Assembly: GCA_964540415.1 (NCBI GenBank)
Contig: CAZIMM010000050.1
Coordinates: 1 to 14,641 of the forward strand
Direction: 5' to 3'
From: CAZIMM01 sp964540415
GTDB lineage: Bacteria > Bacillota > Clostridia > Oscillospirales > Acutalibacteraceae
Length of the DNA stretch: 14,641 nucleotides
The translations under genes and the position numbers were made by a program. Positions 1 through 6,179 of the stretch are shown here, piece after piece. The notes beneath the pieces were generated by a model. That model saw nothing but the letters and a program-made list of their open reading frames with translations, was not told the DNA's origin and made no database searches. The stretch's first letter is position 1, and each line of letters opens with the position of its first letter.

Positions 1-21
1 ATACCCTACCATAGGGGGCTT
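1..21. promoter_or_regulatory. Possible CsoR/CstR-type operator at window edge
   Basis: The first bases, ATACCC then TACCATA then GGGGG, resemble the ATACCC-N4-GGGGTAT operators bound by CsoR-family copper or persulfide repressors. The inner arms CCCTA (4-8) and TAGGG (12-16) form a perfect inverted repeat around CCA. The spacing is longer than in known sites, the right-hand TAT is missing, and the window edge hides the left flank. The link is attractive because rhodaneses are frequent members of CstR-controlled sulfide operons. This is inference from similarity only. Confidence 0.2.
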
Positions 22-54
22 TTTTGTGCTGTCTGCACAATCTGGGGCAGTTCA

Positions 55-459
55 ATGCTGGTAGTAAGCCTGACTGCATTCGGATTTTCCGGCTGCAAAA
101 ACAACCGCGGAGCAAACAACTCCGATGCAAACGAAAGCACCGCAAAGAATTCATATGAGCATATAAGCGCCGAGCAGGCGAAAAAGCTGATGGACTCCGA
201 AACCGATTATATTATCATTGATGCAAGAACCGACGAGGAATTCAAAGAGGGGCACATTAAAAACGCAATTCTCATCCCCGATTATGAAATTTCGAACCGT
301 GCAAAGAATGAACTTCCGGACAAGGAAAAGCTGATTCTCGTCTATTGCCGGAGCGGCAGACGAAGCAGAATTGCCTCCGAAGCCCTTGCAAATCTCGGAT
401 ACACCAATGTCAAGGAATTCGGCGGGATTATCGATTGGCCGTATGAAACGGTGAAATAA
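55..459 (+). CDS. Rhodanese-domain lipoprotein
   Basis: A single rhodanese domain (about residues 35-134) sits behind a lipoprotein signal. The hydrophobic start ends in a lipobox FSGC with Cys14, followed by a polar N/S-rich linker, so the domain should face outward, tethered to the membrane. The active-site Cys98 lies in the loop CRSGRRS. A six-residue loop after Cys is usual for sulfurtransferases rather than phosphatases, and the expected substrate is thiosulfate or a protein-bound persulfide. The signal is oddly short and lacks the usual Lys/Arg n-region. The frame is open to the window edge, so the true start may lie upstream or the edge sequence may be disturbed. A weak GGGG lies just before ATG 55. 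The gene ends in its own terminator, so it is last in, or alone in, its transcript. The domain call is firm; the exact N-terminus is not. Confidence 0.85.
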   Translation: MLVVSLTAFGFSGCKNNRGANNSDANESTAKNSYEHISAEQAKKLMDSETDYIIIDARTDEEFKEGHIKNAILIPDYEISNRAKNELPDKEKLILVYCRSGRRSRIASEALANLGYTNVKEFGGIIDWPYETVK

Positions 460-474
460 GCCCTGCAACATTTC

Positions 475-517
475 AAAGCGAGGATGAGCCATAACGGTTC
501 ATCCTCGCTTTCATTTT
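475..517 (+). terminator. Rho-independent terminator of the rhodanese gene
   Basis: Arms AAAGCGAGGATGAGCC (475-490) and GGTTCATCCTCGCTTT (496-511) form a 16-bp stem with one G-T pair and the loop ATAAC. CATTTT follows. It starts 15 bases after the rhodanese stop codon. Confidence 0.9.
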
Positions 518-560
518 GCAGAGTTTAGGAAGAAACAAGCAGTACAAAGTCAGTTTTCTG

Positions 561-590
561 TTGCTTTCGGGCGGGTAGATATGGTAAAAT
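561..590 (+). promoter_or_regulatory. Promoter of the beta-helix gene (extended -10)
   Basis: TTGCTT (561-566) and TAAAAT (585-590) are separated by 18 bases, with TGG directly before the -10 box as in extended -10 promoters. Transcription would start near 597, giving a leader of about 54 bases. Confidence 0.55.
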
Positions 591-618
591 ATGTTATACG
601 TTTATCCGGACAAAACAA

Positions 619-645
619 TTTTGCCGCTTCGGCGGCAGAACGGAG
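619..645 (+). promoter_or_regulatory. 5'UTR hairpin with UUCG tetraloop next to the RBS
   Basis: TGCCGC (622-627), the loop TTCG (628-631) and GCGGCA (632-637) make a C(UUCG)G tetraloop hairpin. Three further pairs, one of them G-T, extend it to 619-640. The Shine-Dalgarno GGAG (642-645) starts two bases after the stem, five bases before ATG 651. The hairpin may protect the transcript from 5' decay or tune ribosome access. It has no U-tract, so it is not a terminator. Confidence 0.6.
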
Positions 646-650
646 AAAAA

Positions 651-1757
651 ATGAACAATATTTTTGATATTACAGATTTCGGCGCGTGCGGCGACGGGAA
701 AACCGACTGCACGACGGCAATTCAGTCTGCACTCGATGAAGCGGCAAAGTGCCGCGGTGTTGTGACGGTGCCTCCGGGAAATTACCTGTGCAATAATATC
801 ATTATGCCCCGAGGAGTAAGCCTTGTCGGTTTTCATGCATGGAGTTACCGGAATGACGGTGCGAGTGTTCTGACCCTTTGCGACGATACGGCCGATTGCC
901 TTATTGACATTTCTTCCGCCGTTGGCTGCACAATCAAAGGAATCTGCCTTGACGGAAAAGGCCAGGGCGAAAACATTCACGGAATAAAGCTTTGGCATGA
1001 TGAATATAACGGCGGAGGCGAGGAGGACACCCCGACCCTTGAGGATTGCCGAATCGGGCATTTTTCCGGCGACGGTGTTCACCTTCTGCATGTGTGGTGC
1101 TTTTCGGTGCGCCACTGCATGCTTCATTCAAACGGCGGAAACGGGCTGTTCGTTGACGGTTGGGACGGCTTTGTGCTTGACAATTGGTTTTCCGGCAACG
1201 CAAAAGCCGGCATGGCGGGCGGAAAAATTCTCTGCTCGGTGACCGCCACCGGAAACCGCGTTGAGTGGAACAGGCTTGCCGGATTTTTAATCAGGAACGG
1301 CAACACGATAAATATCACCGGAAACTATATTGACAGAACCGGCCGTGCCGCGCTGGATATGCGCTGCACCGCTCCGGAGCAAGTGGAAACCGTAACCGTC
1401 ACGGGCAATGTATTCAACCGCAGCGGCGCAAACGAATTCGGGAACGAGCCGCCGGAAAACATCCTTGACCGCACACACATAAGCCTTGAGCGTTGTGTTA
1501 ATGTCGTCATAAGCGGCAATACCTTCCGCGCCGGGCGCAACGACGGCGAAAACAATCCCGGCTGCTTGAGTCCCGATTACAATGCTGTAATCAGGTCACT
1601 GCGCGCGTGCGTTATCATGAACAACGTCTGGCAGTGCGGTGCTGTGAAAGAAAACGTGCTTGACCTCGGCGGTCATAAGGACAAAATTATTCTTGACGGA
1701 AACATCGGCGAGCCGTCGCCCGGAGGGAAACGCTTTGCACCCGCATTTGATGATTGA
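651..1757 (+). CDS. Right-handed beta-helix (pectate-lyase-like) protein
   Basis: A 368-residue protein that opens with the pectate-lyase-superfamily signature: FDITDFGACGDGKTD followed by TAIQSALDEA and VTVPPGNYLC. It continues in repeating coils with V-x-I-x-x-N-x-F-like rungs (for example NTINITGNYIDRTG and NVVISGNTFRAG), typical of a right-handed parallel beta-helix. Such proteins bind or cleave polysaccharides, often pectin-like polymers. The catalytic residues and substrate cannot be told from sequence alone. No signal peptide or membrane segment is visible, so it is probably cytoplasmic. I chose ATG 651 because GGAG lies five bases before it; an in-frame ATG at 591 sits on the promoter -10 region and lacks a binding site. 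The gene converges on the Fe-S gene 28 bases downstream. The nearby GH127 gene supports a role in plant cell-wall sugar use. Confidence 0.75.
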   Translation: MNNIFDITDFGACGDGKTDCTTAIQSALDEAAKCRGVVTVPPGNYLCNNIIMPRGVSLVGFHAWSYRNDGASVLTLCDDTADCLIDISSAVGCTIKGICLDGKGQGENIHGIKLWHDEYNGGGEEDTPTLEDCRIGHFSGDGVHLLHVWCFSVRHCMLHSNGGNGLFVDGWDGFVLDNWFSGNAKAGMAGGKILCSVTATGNRVEWNRLAGFLIRNGNTINITGNYIDRTGRAALDMRCTAPEQVETVTVTGNVFNRSGANEFGNEPPENILDRTHISLERCVNVVISGNTFRAGRNDGENNPGCLSPDYNAVIRSLRACVIMNNVWQCGAVKENVLDLGGHKDKIILDGNIGEPSPGGKRFAPAFDD

Positions 1758-1785
1758 AAGATGAAGCGAGCTTTTTTGATTCGGA

Positions 1786-2424
1786 TTATTGTCTGTTTAA
1801 ATATTTCTCGGTATACGGACATTGAACCATGCATTTCAGGCACAAGGTGCAGAGCTTTCTGTTGATAATCTCATCCCGGGAAGTTGTGATGCTCCACGTT
1901 TTGCCCTTCAGAGATTCGGTCGGGCAGGCATCCACGCAGATATTGCAATCCCCGCACTGCGGTTCTTTCGGCATTTTGCTTTCGGTTTTGAACGGTGCAG
2001 TTGTCAAAACCTTACCCAGCATCAGCGCGCAGCCGTATTGCTCGGTAACCAGCAGGTTATTTTTGCCGATAAACCCCAACCCGGCTCTGAGCGCGACTGT
2101 TTTATGCGGCAGTCGCCCGGTTTTCAGCTTTGCAAGGCTTTTGTACCCTTCCGAATCTAATTGTTCAGCCACTTTCACCGCGAGTTTGTCCATTTTTCGC
2201 TCGGTGTTTATTACCTCTTTATGTTTGGGTTCCAGACCGTCCCTGAGTGCGGCGATATACTCTTTCGACAGTGCCTTGCCAAAGAGAACAGCACAGGTGC
2301 AGTCTTCAATTATATCCTCCGGCAGCGCGGAAATATCGACAAAATAAACAAAATCCGCGCCGCTGTCTTTGATACGCTTCTCCCATATTTCGTTGAGTTC
2401 CGTATTGGTTTCGTTTTTTTCCAT
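1786..2424 (-). CDS. Compact QueG-like double [4Fe-4S] protein
   Basis: A 212-residue protein related to epoxyqueuosine reductase (QueG). The middle region, with RAGLGFIGKNNLL near residues 113-125, matches the DUF1730 part of QueG. Two ferredoxin-type cluster motifs follow: Cys157, Cys160, Cys163 and Cys167-Pro, then Cys192, Cys195, Cys198 and Cys202-Pro. True QueG proteins are about 300-390 residues, with a complete cobalamin-binding N-terminus and often C-terminal helical repeats. This one is shorter at both ends, so the queuosine function is not assured; a stand-alone redox protein of the same superfamily is equally possible. The gene has its own promoter (2473-2501). The Shine-Dalgarno before ATG 2424 is weak. 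It sits between two carbohydrate genes on the opposite strand with no obvious functional link. Confidence 0.75.
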   Translation of the reverse strand: MEKNETNTELNEIWEKRIKDSGADFVYFVDISALPEDIIEDCTCAVLFGKALSKEYIAALRDGLEPKHKEVINTERKMDKLAVKVAEQLDSEGYKSLAKLKTGRLPHKTVALRAGLGFIGKNNLLVTEQYGCALMLGKVLTTAPFKTESKMPKEPQCGDCNICVDACPTESLKGKTWSITTSRDEIINRKLCTLCLKCMVQCPYTEKYLNRQ

Positions 2425-2451
2425 GTCAATGTAATCACTTTCAGTATGAAT

Positions 2452-2466
2452 TGCTTAAAATAAGCA
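2452..2466. repeat. 15-bp palindrome at the transcription start of the QueG-like gene
   Basis: TGCTTA-AAA-TAAGCA is a perfect inverted repeat with 6-base arms. Relative to the minus-strand promoter at 2473-2501 it covers about +1 to +15, where a repressor would block transcription. No regulator gene is adjacent. Confidence 0.35.
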
Positions 2467-2472
2467 TTTATA

Positions 2473-2501
2473 ATTTTATCATAGCGCGGCTGTTTTCGCA
2501 A
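2473..2501 (-). promoter_or_regulatory. Promoter of the QueG-like gene
   Basis: On the minus strand, TTGCGA (2496-2501) and TAAAAT (2473-2478) are 17 bases apart, with TGA before the -10 box (extended -10 form). The predicted start is near 2466, about 42 bases before the ATG. Confidence 0.55.
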
Positions 2502-2578
2502 CTTTTATATCTAACCAATTTCCGCACAGACAGTGAACAGACAGGTATTACTAAATAAAATGCAGGGAGATAACGCTT

Positions 2579-4450
2579 ATGACATATGCACAGCAAAACG
2601 TGACAAAAAACAGAATGACCGCGCCGAGGGCAAAAACAGATAAAGCTTTTGCACTTGAATGCGGTGCGTTCGATTTTTCGGGTGTAACAGACCGCGCCTG
2701 CCGCTTTATCGAGCGTGTGCAGCTCCTTGACAACGACTTGTGGCACCTGTTCGTCAATCAATACCGTCAAGGCAACACAGACGATGCCGACAACGGCTGG
2801 AGATGCGAGTATTGGGGCAAAATGATGAGGGGCGGCGCGCTCACATACGCCTATACGCAAAACCCAGAGCTTTACGCCGTGTTGGAGCAGACTGTTCGGG
2901 AAATGCTGACCGTACAGGACACCGACGGCCGCTTTTCCACCTACTCAAAGGAAAAAGAATTCGGCTCGTGGGATTTGTGGGGACGCAAATACATTCTGCT
3001 GGGTATGCAGTATTTTATCGAAATCTGCTATGACGACGCACTCAAGGCAGAAATCACCTCTGCAATGTGCCGTCATGCAGACTATATCATCTCCAGAATC
3101 GGCCGCGCCGAGGAAGGAAAGCGCCCGATTACGCAGGCAGGGTTTGATCCGTGGCAGGGATTGAATTCGTCGTCGATACTCGAGCCGTTCGTTCGGCTGT
3201 ACAATCTCACCGGAGACAAACGCTACCTCGACTTTGCAATTTACATAGTTGAAAACGGCGGAATTGAAAACGGTGACATTTTTGAGCTTGCATATGAGGG
3301 CAGGCTTTATCCCTATCAGTACCCGGTTGTGAAAGCCTACGAAATGATGTCGTGCTTCGAGGGACTTATTGAACTCTACCGCGTTACGGGAATTGAAAAA
3401 TACCGGGTTGCGTTTGAGAATTTCGTGCGGCTTGTCGCTGAATCCGATGTTACGATAATCGGCTGCTCCGGCTGCACACACGAATTGTTCGATAACTCAT
3501 CAGTGCGTCAGGCAAACACCGTTTATGAAGGCATTGTTCAGGAAACCTGCGTAACGGTGACGTGGATGAGGACACTGTGGCAGTATTTCACACTGACCGG
3601 AGACATTAAGGCAATTGACGAAATCGAGCAATCCGCCTTCAACGCCATGCTCGGCTCTGTCAATTCCGAGTTGAGAAGCGAGAACGGCGGCTTTCCTTTT
3701 GACAGCTATTCGCCGCTTGTCGCAAACAAGCGCGGCAGGGCAATCGGCGGCCACAAGGTTATGGAGGACGGAAAGGCATACGGCTGCTGCGCCTGTATCG
3801 GTTCAGCCGGCACTGCTCTGATGAACACCGCTTCTGCCGCTGCCTCGAACAACGGAATGTATCTGAACATGTACAACGCGGGCAAAATAAAGACCCGTGC
3901 CCCCGACGGCAACCCTGTCGGGCTCGAAATCTTCGGCAACTATCCCTACGCGTCCGATGTCAGTATTCATGTTGCGGCATCAGTGCCGTTTGAGCTGTCA
4001 CTGCGCATACCTTACTGGAGCGAAGACACAAGGCTCAGCATCAACGGTGAGCAAAAGCGTGCAGTCCCGGGGCAATATTTCACCTTTACGGCAAAAGGCG
4101 GAGACGTGATTGAGCTGAACTTCGAGCTGAGCGTAAGGATTGTTAACGCACCCGATTACGCAGATGACCCGACGGCCAAGGAGCATATTGCTCTCATCCG
4201 CGGCCCGGTTGTGCTTGCCCGTGACGCCCGCTTCGGCGAGGATGTCGGAAGCGCCGTAAATGTCGGGGTTGAAAACGGTGCAGTCAAATGTGTGCCGAGC
4301 TGCGATGCTCCCTTCCGAGCCAACCTGGAATTTACCGTGTCAAACCTCGATGGCTCTACCTTCCGCGCAGTTGACTACGCTTCTGCGGGAAAAACGTGGA
4401 ACGATGAATCGCGCATGGCTGCATGGCTGAAGACTGACAAAACAGTATAG
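2579..4450 (+). CDS. GH127-family beta-L-arabinofuranosidase (DUF1680)
   Basis: A 623-residue glycoside hydrolase with the GH127/DUF1680 layout: an (alpha/alpha)6 barrel to about residue 430, then beta-sandwich domains. The zinc-thiolate site of this family is visible as E322-T-C324 within QETCVTVTW and as C403-C404 within YGCCACIG. By analogy with the bifidobacterial enzyme HypBA1, C403 would be the catalytic nucleophile, and E302 (HELFDN) is a candidate acid/base. Enzymes of this family release beta-linked L-arabinofuranose from plant glycans or glycoproteins, though related families differ in specificity, so the substrate is inferred. No signal peptide is present, so it likely acts on imported oligosaccharides. 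AGGGAGA lies eight bases before ATG 2579. A strong terminator follows. It probably forms one sugar-use locus with the beta-helix gene. Confidence 0.88.
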   Translation: MTYAQQNVTKNRMTAPRAKTDKAFALECGAFDFSGVTDRACRFIERVQLLDNDLWHLFVNQYRQGNTDDADNGWRCEYWGKMMRGGALTYAYTQNPELYAVLEQTVREMLTVQDTDGRFSTYSKEKEFGSWDLWGRKYILLGMQYFIEICYDDALKAEITSAMCRHADYIISRIGRAEEGKRPITQAGFDPWQGLNSSSILEPFVRLYNLTGDKRYLDFAIYIVENGGIENGDIFELAYEGRLYPYQYPVVKAYEMMSCFEGLIELYRVTGIEKYRVAFENFVRLVAESDVTIIGCSGCTHELFDNSSVRQANTVYEGIVQETCVTVTWMRTLWQYFTLTGDIKAIDEIEQSAFNAMLGSVNSELRSENGGFPFDSYSPLVANKRGRAIGGHKVMEDGKAYGCCACIGSAGTALMNTASAAASNNGMYLNMYNAGKIKTRAPDGNPVGLEIFGNYPYASDVSIHVAASVPFELSLRIPYWSEDTRLSINGEQKRAVPGQYFTFTAKGGDVIELNFELSVRIVNAPDYADDPTAKEHIALIRGPVVLARDARFGEDVGSAVNVGVENGAVKCVPSCDAPFRANLEFTVSNLDGSTFRAVDYASAGKTWNDESRMAAWLKTDKTV

Positions 4451-4473
4451 AATAAAAATTTATTATGCAAATA

Positions 4474-4506
4474 AACCGATGAGCGAAACTCGTTCATCGG
4501 TTTTTT
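4474..4506 (+). terminator. Terminator of the GH127 gene
   Basis: AACCGATGAGCGA (4474-4486) pairs with TCGTTCATCGGTT (4490-4502) around the loop AAC, with one G-T pair; T-rich sequence follows. On the minus strand the stem is followed by TTATTT, so it may also stop transcription of the converging sodC-like gene. Confidence 0.9.
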
Positions 4507-4522
4507 CACGTATAAAAATGTC

Positions 4523-5014
4523 TTATCTCATGGTGGCTGTTATCACACCGCAGGCGATTTTTTCTCCGGCGTTTCCGGACGGCTGGGTTGTAAAATCATC
4601 CGGCGATGCGTGAATAATCAGAGTTCTGCCGATAATTTGGGGAACAGTAAATCTGTCGGTCAGAAATGCGGACAGTGCATTGCCGTTCACGCCGAACAAC
4701 GGCGGCATATCTCCCGCGTGATATGGGTGCGGGCAGTTGTCGGGATTGTAGTGTCCTCCGGTGTTTGCAAATGCATCCGTTCCGTTCCCCGCGCACTCGG
4801 AGCCGCCGTGGATATGAAAGGCAAACACGGGGCTTCCGCAAGGCATGGTTCCCTTCGGCAGCCCGGTTATTTCCGCACGGACGATCACTCCGCCGCGCAT
4901 CTGATAAAACATCACCCTGCCGTGAACATTCGGATATTTCGGGCTTCCGTTCACAAATGCCGTCGCATCGGCACGATTACGGAACACAGAACAAAAATCG
5001 TTATTGTTTATCAT
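4523..5014 (-). CDS. Cu/Zn superoxide dismutase family protein
   Basis: A 163-residue Cu/Zn superoxide dismutase homologue, the family that turns superoxide into oxygen and hydrogen peroxide. All metal ligands of the family are present: H67 and H69 (FHIHGG), H88 (GGHYNP), H96, H99 and D102 (YHAGD) and H135 (IIHAS). A disulfide pair is possible between C74 and C155 (ACGVI). The active-site Arg that guides superoxide in well-studied SodC/SOD1 aligns with Lys152. Most bacterial SodC are exported, but no signal peptide or lipobox is seen here. I chose ATG 5014 because GGAG (5023-5026) lies eight bases upstream. The longer start at 5047 has no binding site and overlaps the apparent -10 box. A different role, such as copper binding, remains possible given the Arg-to-Lys change. 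Confidence 0.85.
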   Translation of the reverse strand: MINNNDFCSVFRNRADATAFVNGSPKYPNVHGRVMFYQMRGGVIVRAEITGLPKGTMPCGSPVFAFHIHGGSECAGNGTDAFANTGGHYNPDNCPHPYHAGDMPPLFGVNGNALSAFLTDRFTVPQIIGRTLIIHASPDDFTTQPSGNAGEKIACGVITATMR

Positions 5015-5045
5015 GCTGCACACTCCGTTTCGGTTTTTCATACAC

Positions 5046-5074
5046 ATTATATGAGGAAAGCCGAAAAGTGTTAC
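5046..5074 (-). promoter_or_regulatory. Probable promoter of the SodC-like gene
   Basis: A perfect TATAAT (5046-5051, minus strand) has a weak -35 candidate GTAACA 17 bases upstream. The predicted start is near 5039, leaving about 25 bases of leader before ATG 5014. This supports the shorter protein start. Confidence 0.4.
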
Positions 5075-5143
5075 TTCAAAGATGCCGCGGTGCGGATTCT
5101 GACAACGGTTCGATGCATAAGTAATGAAAAAAATGCGCAGTGC

Positions 5144-5296
5144 TTATAGATATGTATTTTTTTCAAACTGCATATTCAATTTCGAAGAATGCAACTGTTT
5201 CGCGGCCTTTACCGCAGTTTCGGCAAAGGACATGCCTTTGATAAAGCCTTCACCCATCCCTCCTTTCACGATTGTTCCGTTTGATGTTTCAATCAC
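5144..5296 (-). other. Possible coding remnant (C-terminal fragment) between sodC-like and DUF134 genes
   Basis: A 50-codon open frame begins at GTG 5296 directly after an in-frame TGA and ends at TAA 5144. It reads like protein, for example GGMGEGFIKGMSFAETAVKAA, and loosely recalls the C-terminal GAGD-F-x-x-G segment of PfkB-type sugar kinases. An AGGAGG lies inside it, one base before an internal ATG, too close for normal initiation. I cannot assign it and suspect a decayed gene end. Nothing else was seen in the 5052-5320 gap. Confidence 0.2.
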
Positions 5297-5320
5297 TCAG
5301 GAACACTTCCGCCTGTGTTA

Positions 5321-5349
5321 TTGACATATGCCGCAAACTGTGGTATATT
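5321..5349 (+). promoter_or_regulatory. Strong promoter of the DUF134-NifX operon
   Basis: A consensus TTGACA (5321-5326) and TATATT (5344-5349) are separated by 17 bases, with TGG before the -10 box. The predicted start is near 5356, about 31 bases before ATG 5387. The direct repeat at 5322-5367 overlaps both the -35 box and the start site. Confidence 0.75.
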
Positions 5350-5367
5350 TAATTAATGACATATGCC
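5322..5367 (+). repeat. Direct repeat TGACATATGCC flanking the promoter core
   Basis: The 11-base word TGACATATGCC occurs at 5322-5332 and again at 5357-5367, 35 bases apart. Each copy has the palindromic core CATATG. One copy overlaps the -35 box and the other covers the predicted start site, a layout suited to repression. The DUF134 protein encoded next is a natural candidate to bind them. Confidence 0.55.
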
Positions 5368-5386
5368 ATTTATGAAAGGAGCCGTT

Positions 5387-5758
5387 ATGCCGAGACCGAT
5401 GAAGTGCAGAAAGGTCTGCTGTTTGCCGAGAAACAATGAATTTGTTCCGATACGGGCTGATGATGGTGTGCCGGAAACTGTTTTGATTACTGTTGATGAA
5501 TACGAAACTATACGCTTGATTGACAACGAAAATTTTTCGCAGGAAGAGTGCGGAGAATATATGAAGGTCGCACGTACTACTGTTCAGATGATTTACAACA
5601 ATGCACGCAAAAAAATCGCTCACGCTTTTGTAAACGGACTTCCAATAAAAATCGAGGGCGGTGATTATAAACTCTGCGACGGGAAAGAACAGTTCTGTGC
5701 CTGCGGCGGGTGCGAAAAACACAGATGTTATAAAAAAACAAATAATAACAATAAATAA
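5387..5758 (+). CDS. DUF134 family DNA-binding protein
   Basis: A 123-residue protein of the DUF134 (UPF0251) family, recognisable from MPRPMKCRKV at the N-terminus, the VLITVDEYETIRLID segment, and a sigma-region-4-like helix-turn-helix at about residues 51-77 (SQEECGEYMKVARTTVQ). The C-terminus holds Cys97, 104, 106, 109 and 114, a likely metal-binding cluster. Members are thought to be regulators that often sit beside NifX/NifB-type Fe-Mo cofactor proteins, as here. ATG 5387 follows AAAGGAG with a five-base spacer; an earlier in-frame ATG at 5363 lies before this ribosome binding site and is unlikely. The stop codon is 19 bases from the NifX-like gene, so the two form an operon, and the repeated site at the promoter suggests autoregulation. 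The signal it senses is unknown. Confidence 0.85.
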   Translation: MPRPMKCRKVCCLPRNNEFVPIRADDGVPETVLITVDEYETIRLIDNENFSQEECGEYMKVARTTVQMIYNNARKKIAHAFVNGLPIKIEGGDYKLCDGKEQFCACGGCEKHRCYKKTNNNNK

Positions 5759-5777
5759 ATTTCGGAGGAATGATTTG

Positions 5778-6179
5778 ATGAAAATCGCGGTCACTTATGA
5801 AAACGGAGAGGTGTTCGGACACTTCGGACACACGGAACAATTTAAGATTTATGAGGCGGAGAACGGCAAGATAAAGAGTTCAGCTGTTGTTCCGACAAAC
5901 GGAAGCGGGCATGGCGCACTTGCCGGTTTTTTGGTTGAGCAGGGCGTTGACACCCTGATCTGCGGCGGAATCGGCGGCGGAGCACAGATGGCGCTTACTG
6001 ATGCCGGCATCAAATTCTACGGTGGTGTCAACGGCAGCGCGGACAGTGCCGTGGAGGCGTTGCTTGAAGGGAAATTGAATTTTGACGCGGATGTGCATTG
6101 CGACCATCACGACCATGAACACGGTGATGAACCGCATGTCTGCGGAGAACACGGGTGCGAGCATAACTGTTCTCATTGA
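5778..6179 (+). CDS. NifX/NifB-type dinitrogenase iron-molybdenum cofactor-like protein with His/Cys tail
   Basis: A 133-residue protein of the dinitrogenase iron-molybdenum cofactor family (NifX, NafY and NifB C-terminus), clear from FGHFGHTEQFKIYE near the start and GVDTLICGGIGGGAQ in the middle. Known members carry metal-sulfur clusters or cofactors. No other nif gene is in the window, and many anaerobes carry such proteins without fixing nitrogen, so the role here is open. The last 30 residues (104-133) hold nine His and four Cys, with DHHDHEHGD and CGEHGC, and should bind metal, perhaps nickel, zinc or copper. GGAGG at 5764-5768 lies nine bases before ATG 5778. It is co-transcribed with the DUF134 regulator. 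Confidence 0.88.
   Translation: MKIAVTYENGEVFGHFGHTEQFKIYEAENGKIKSSAVVPTNGSGHGALAGFLVEQGVDTLICGGIGGGAQMALTDAGIKFYGGVNGSADSAVEALLEGKLNFDADVHCDHHDHEHGDEPHVCGEHGCEHNCSH

Noticed and set aside
591..650. Longer start of the beta-helix protein at ATG 591
   Set aside because: It overlaps the apparent -10 box and hairpin leader, has no ribosome binding site, and the extra 20 residues are unlike the family.
594..1127. Minus-strand 177-residue frame antisense to the beta-helix gene
   Set aside because: It is a shadow of the real gene: no ribosome binding site and no recognisable motif.
2579..2589. TGACATATGC at the start codon of the GH127 gene, matching 10 of 11 bases of the DUF134 repeat
   Set aside because: It is a single copy within coding sequence downstream of the ribosome binding site. 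CATATG is common in this window, so chance is more likely.
5015..5047. Longer start of the SodC-like protein at 5047 (or 5041)
   Set aside because: It lies in the TATAAT box and has no Shine-Dalgarno; ATG 5014 has GGAG at eight bases.
5318..5794. Minus-strand 158-residue frame over the DUF134 gene
   Set aside because: It is antisense to a clear family gene with a good promoter and binding site, and has no supporting start signal.
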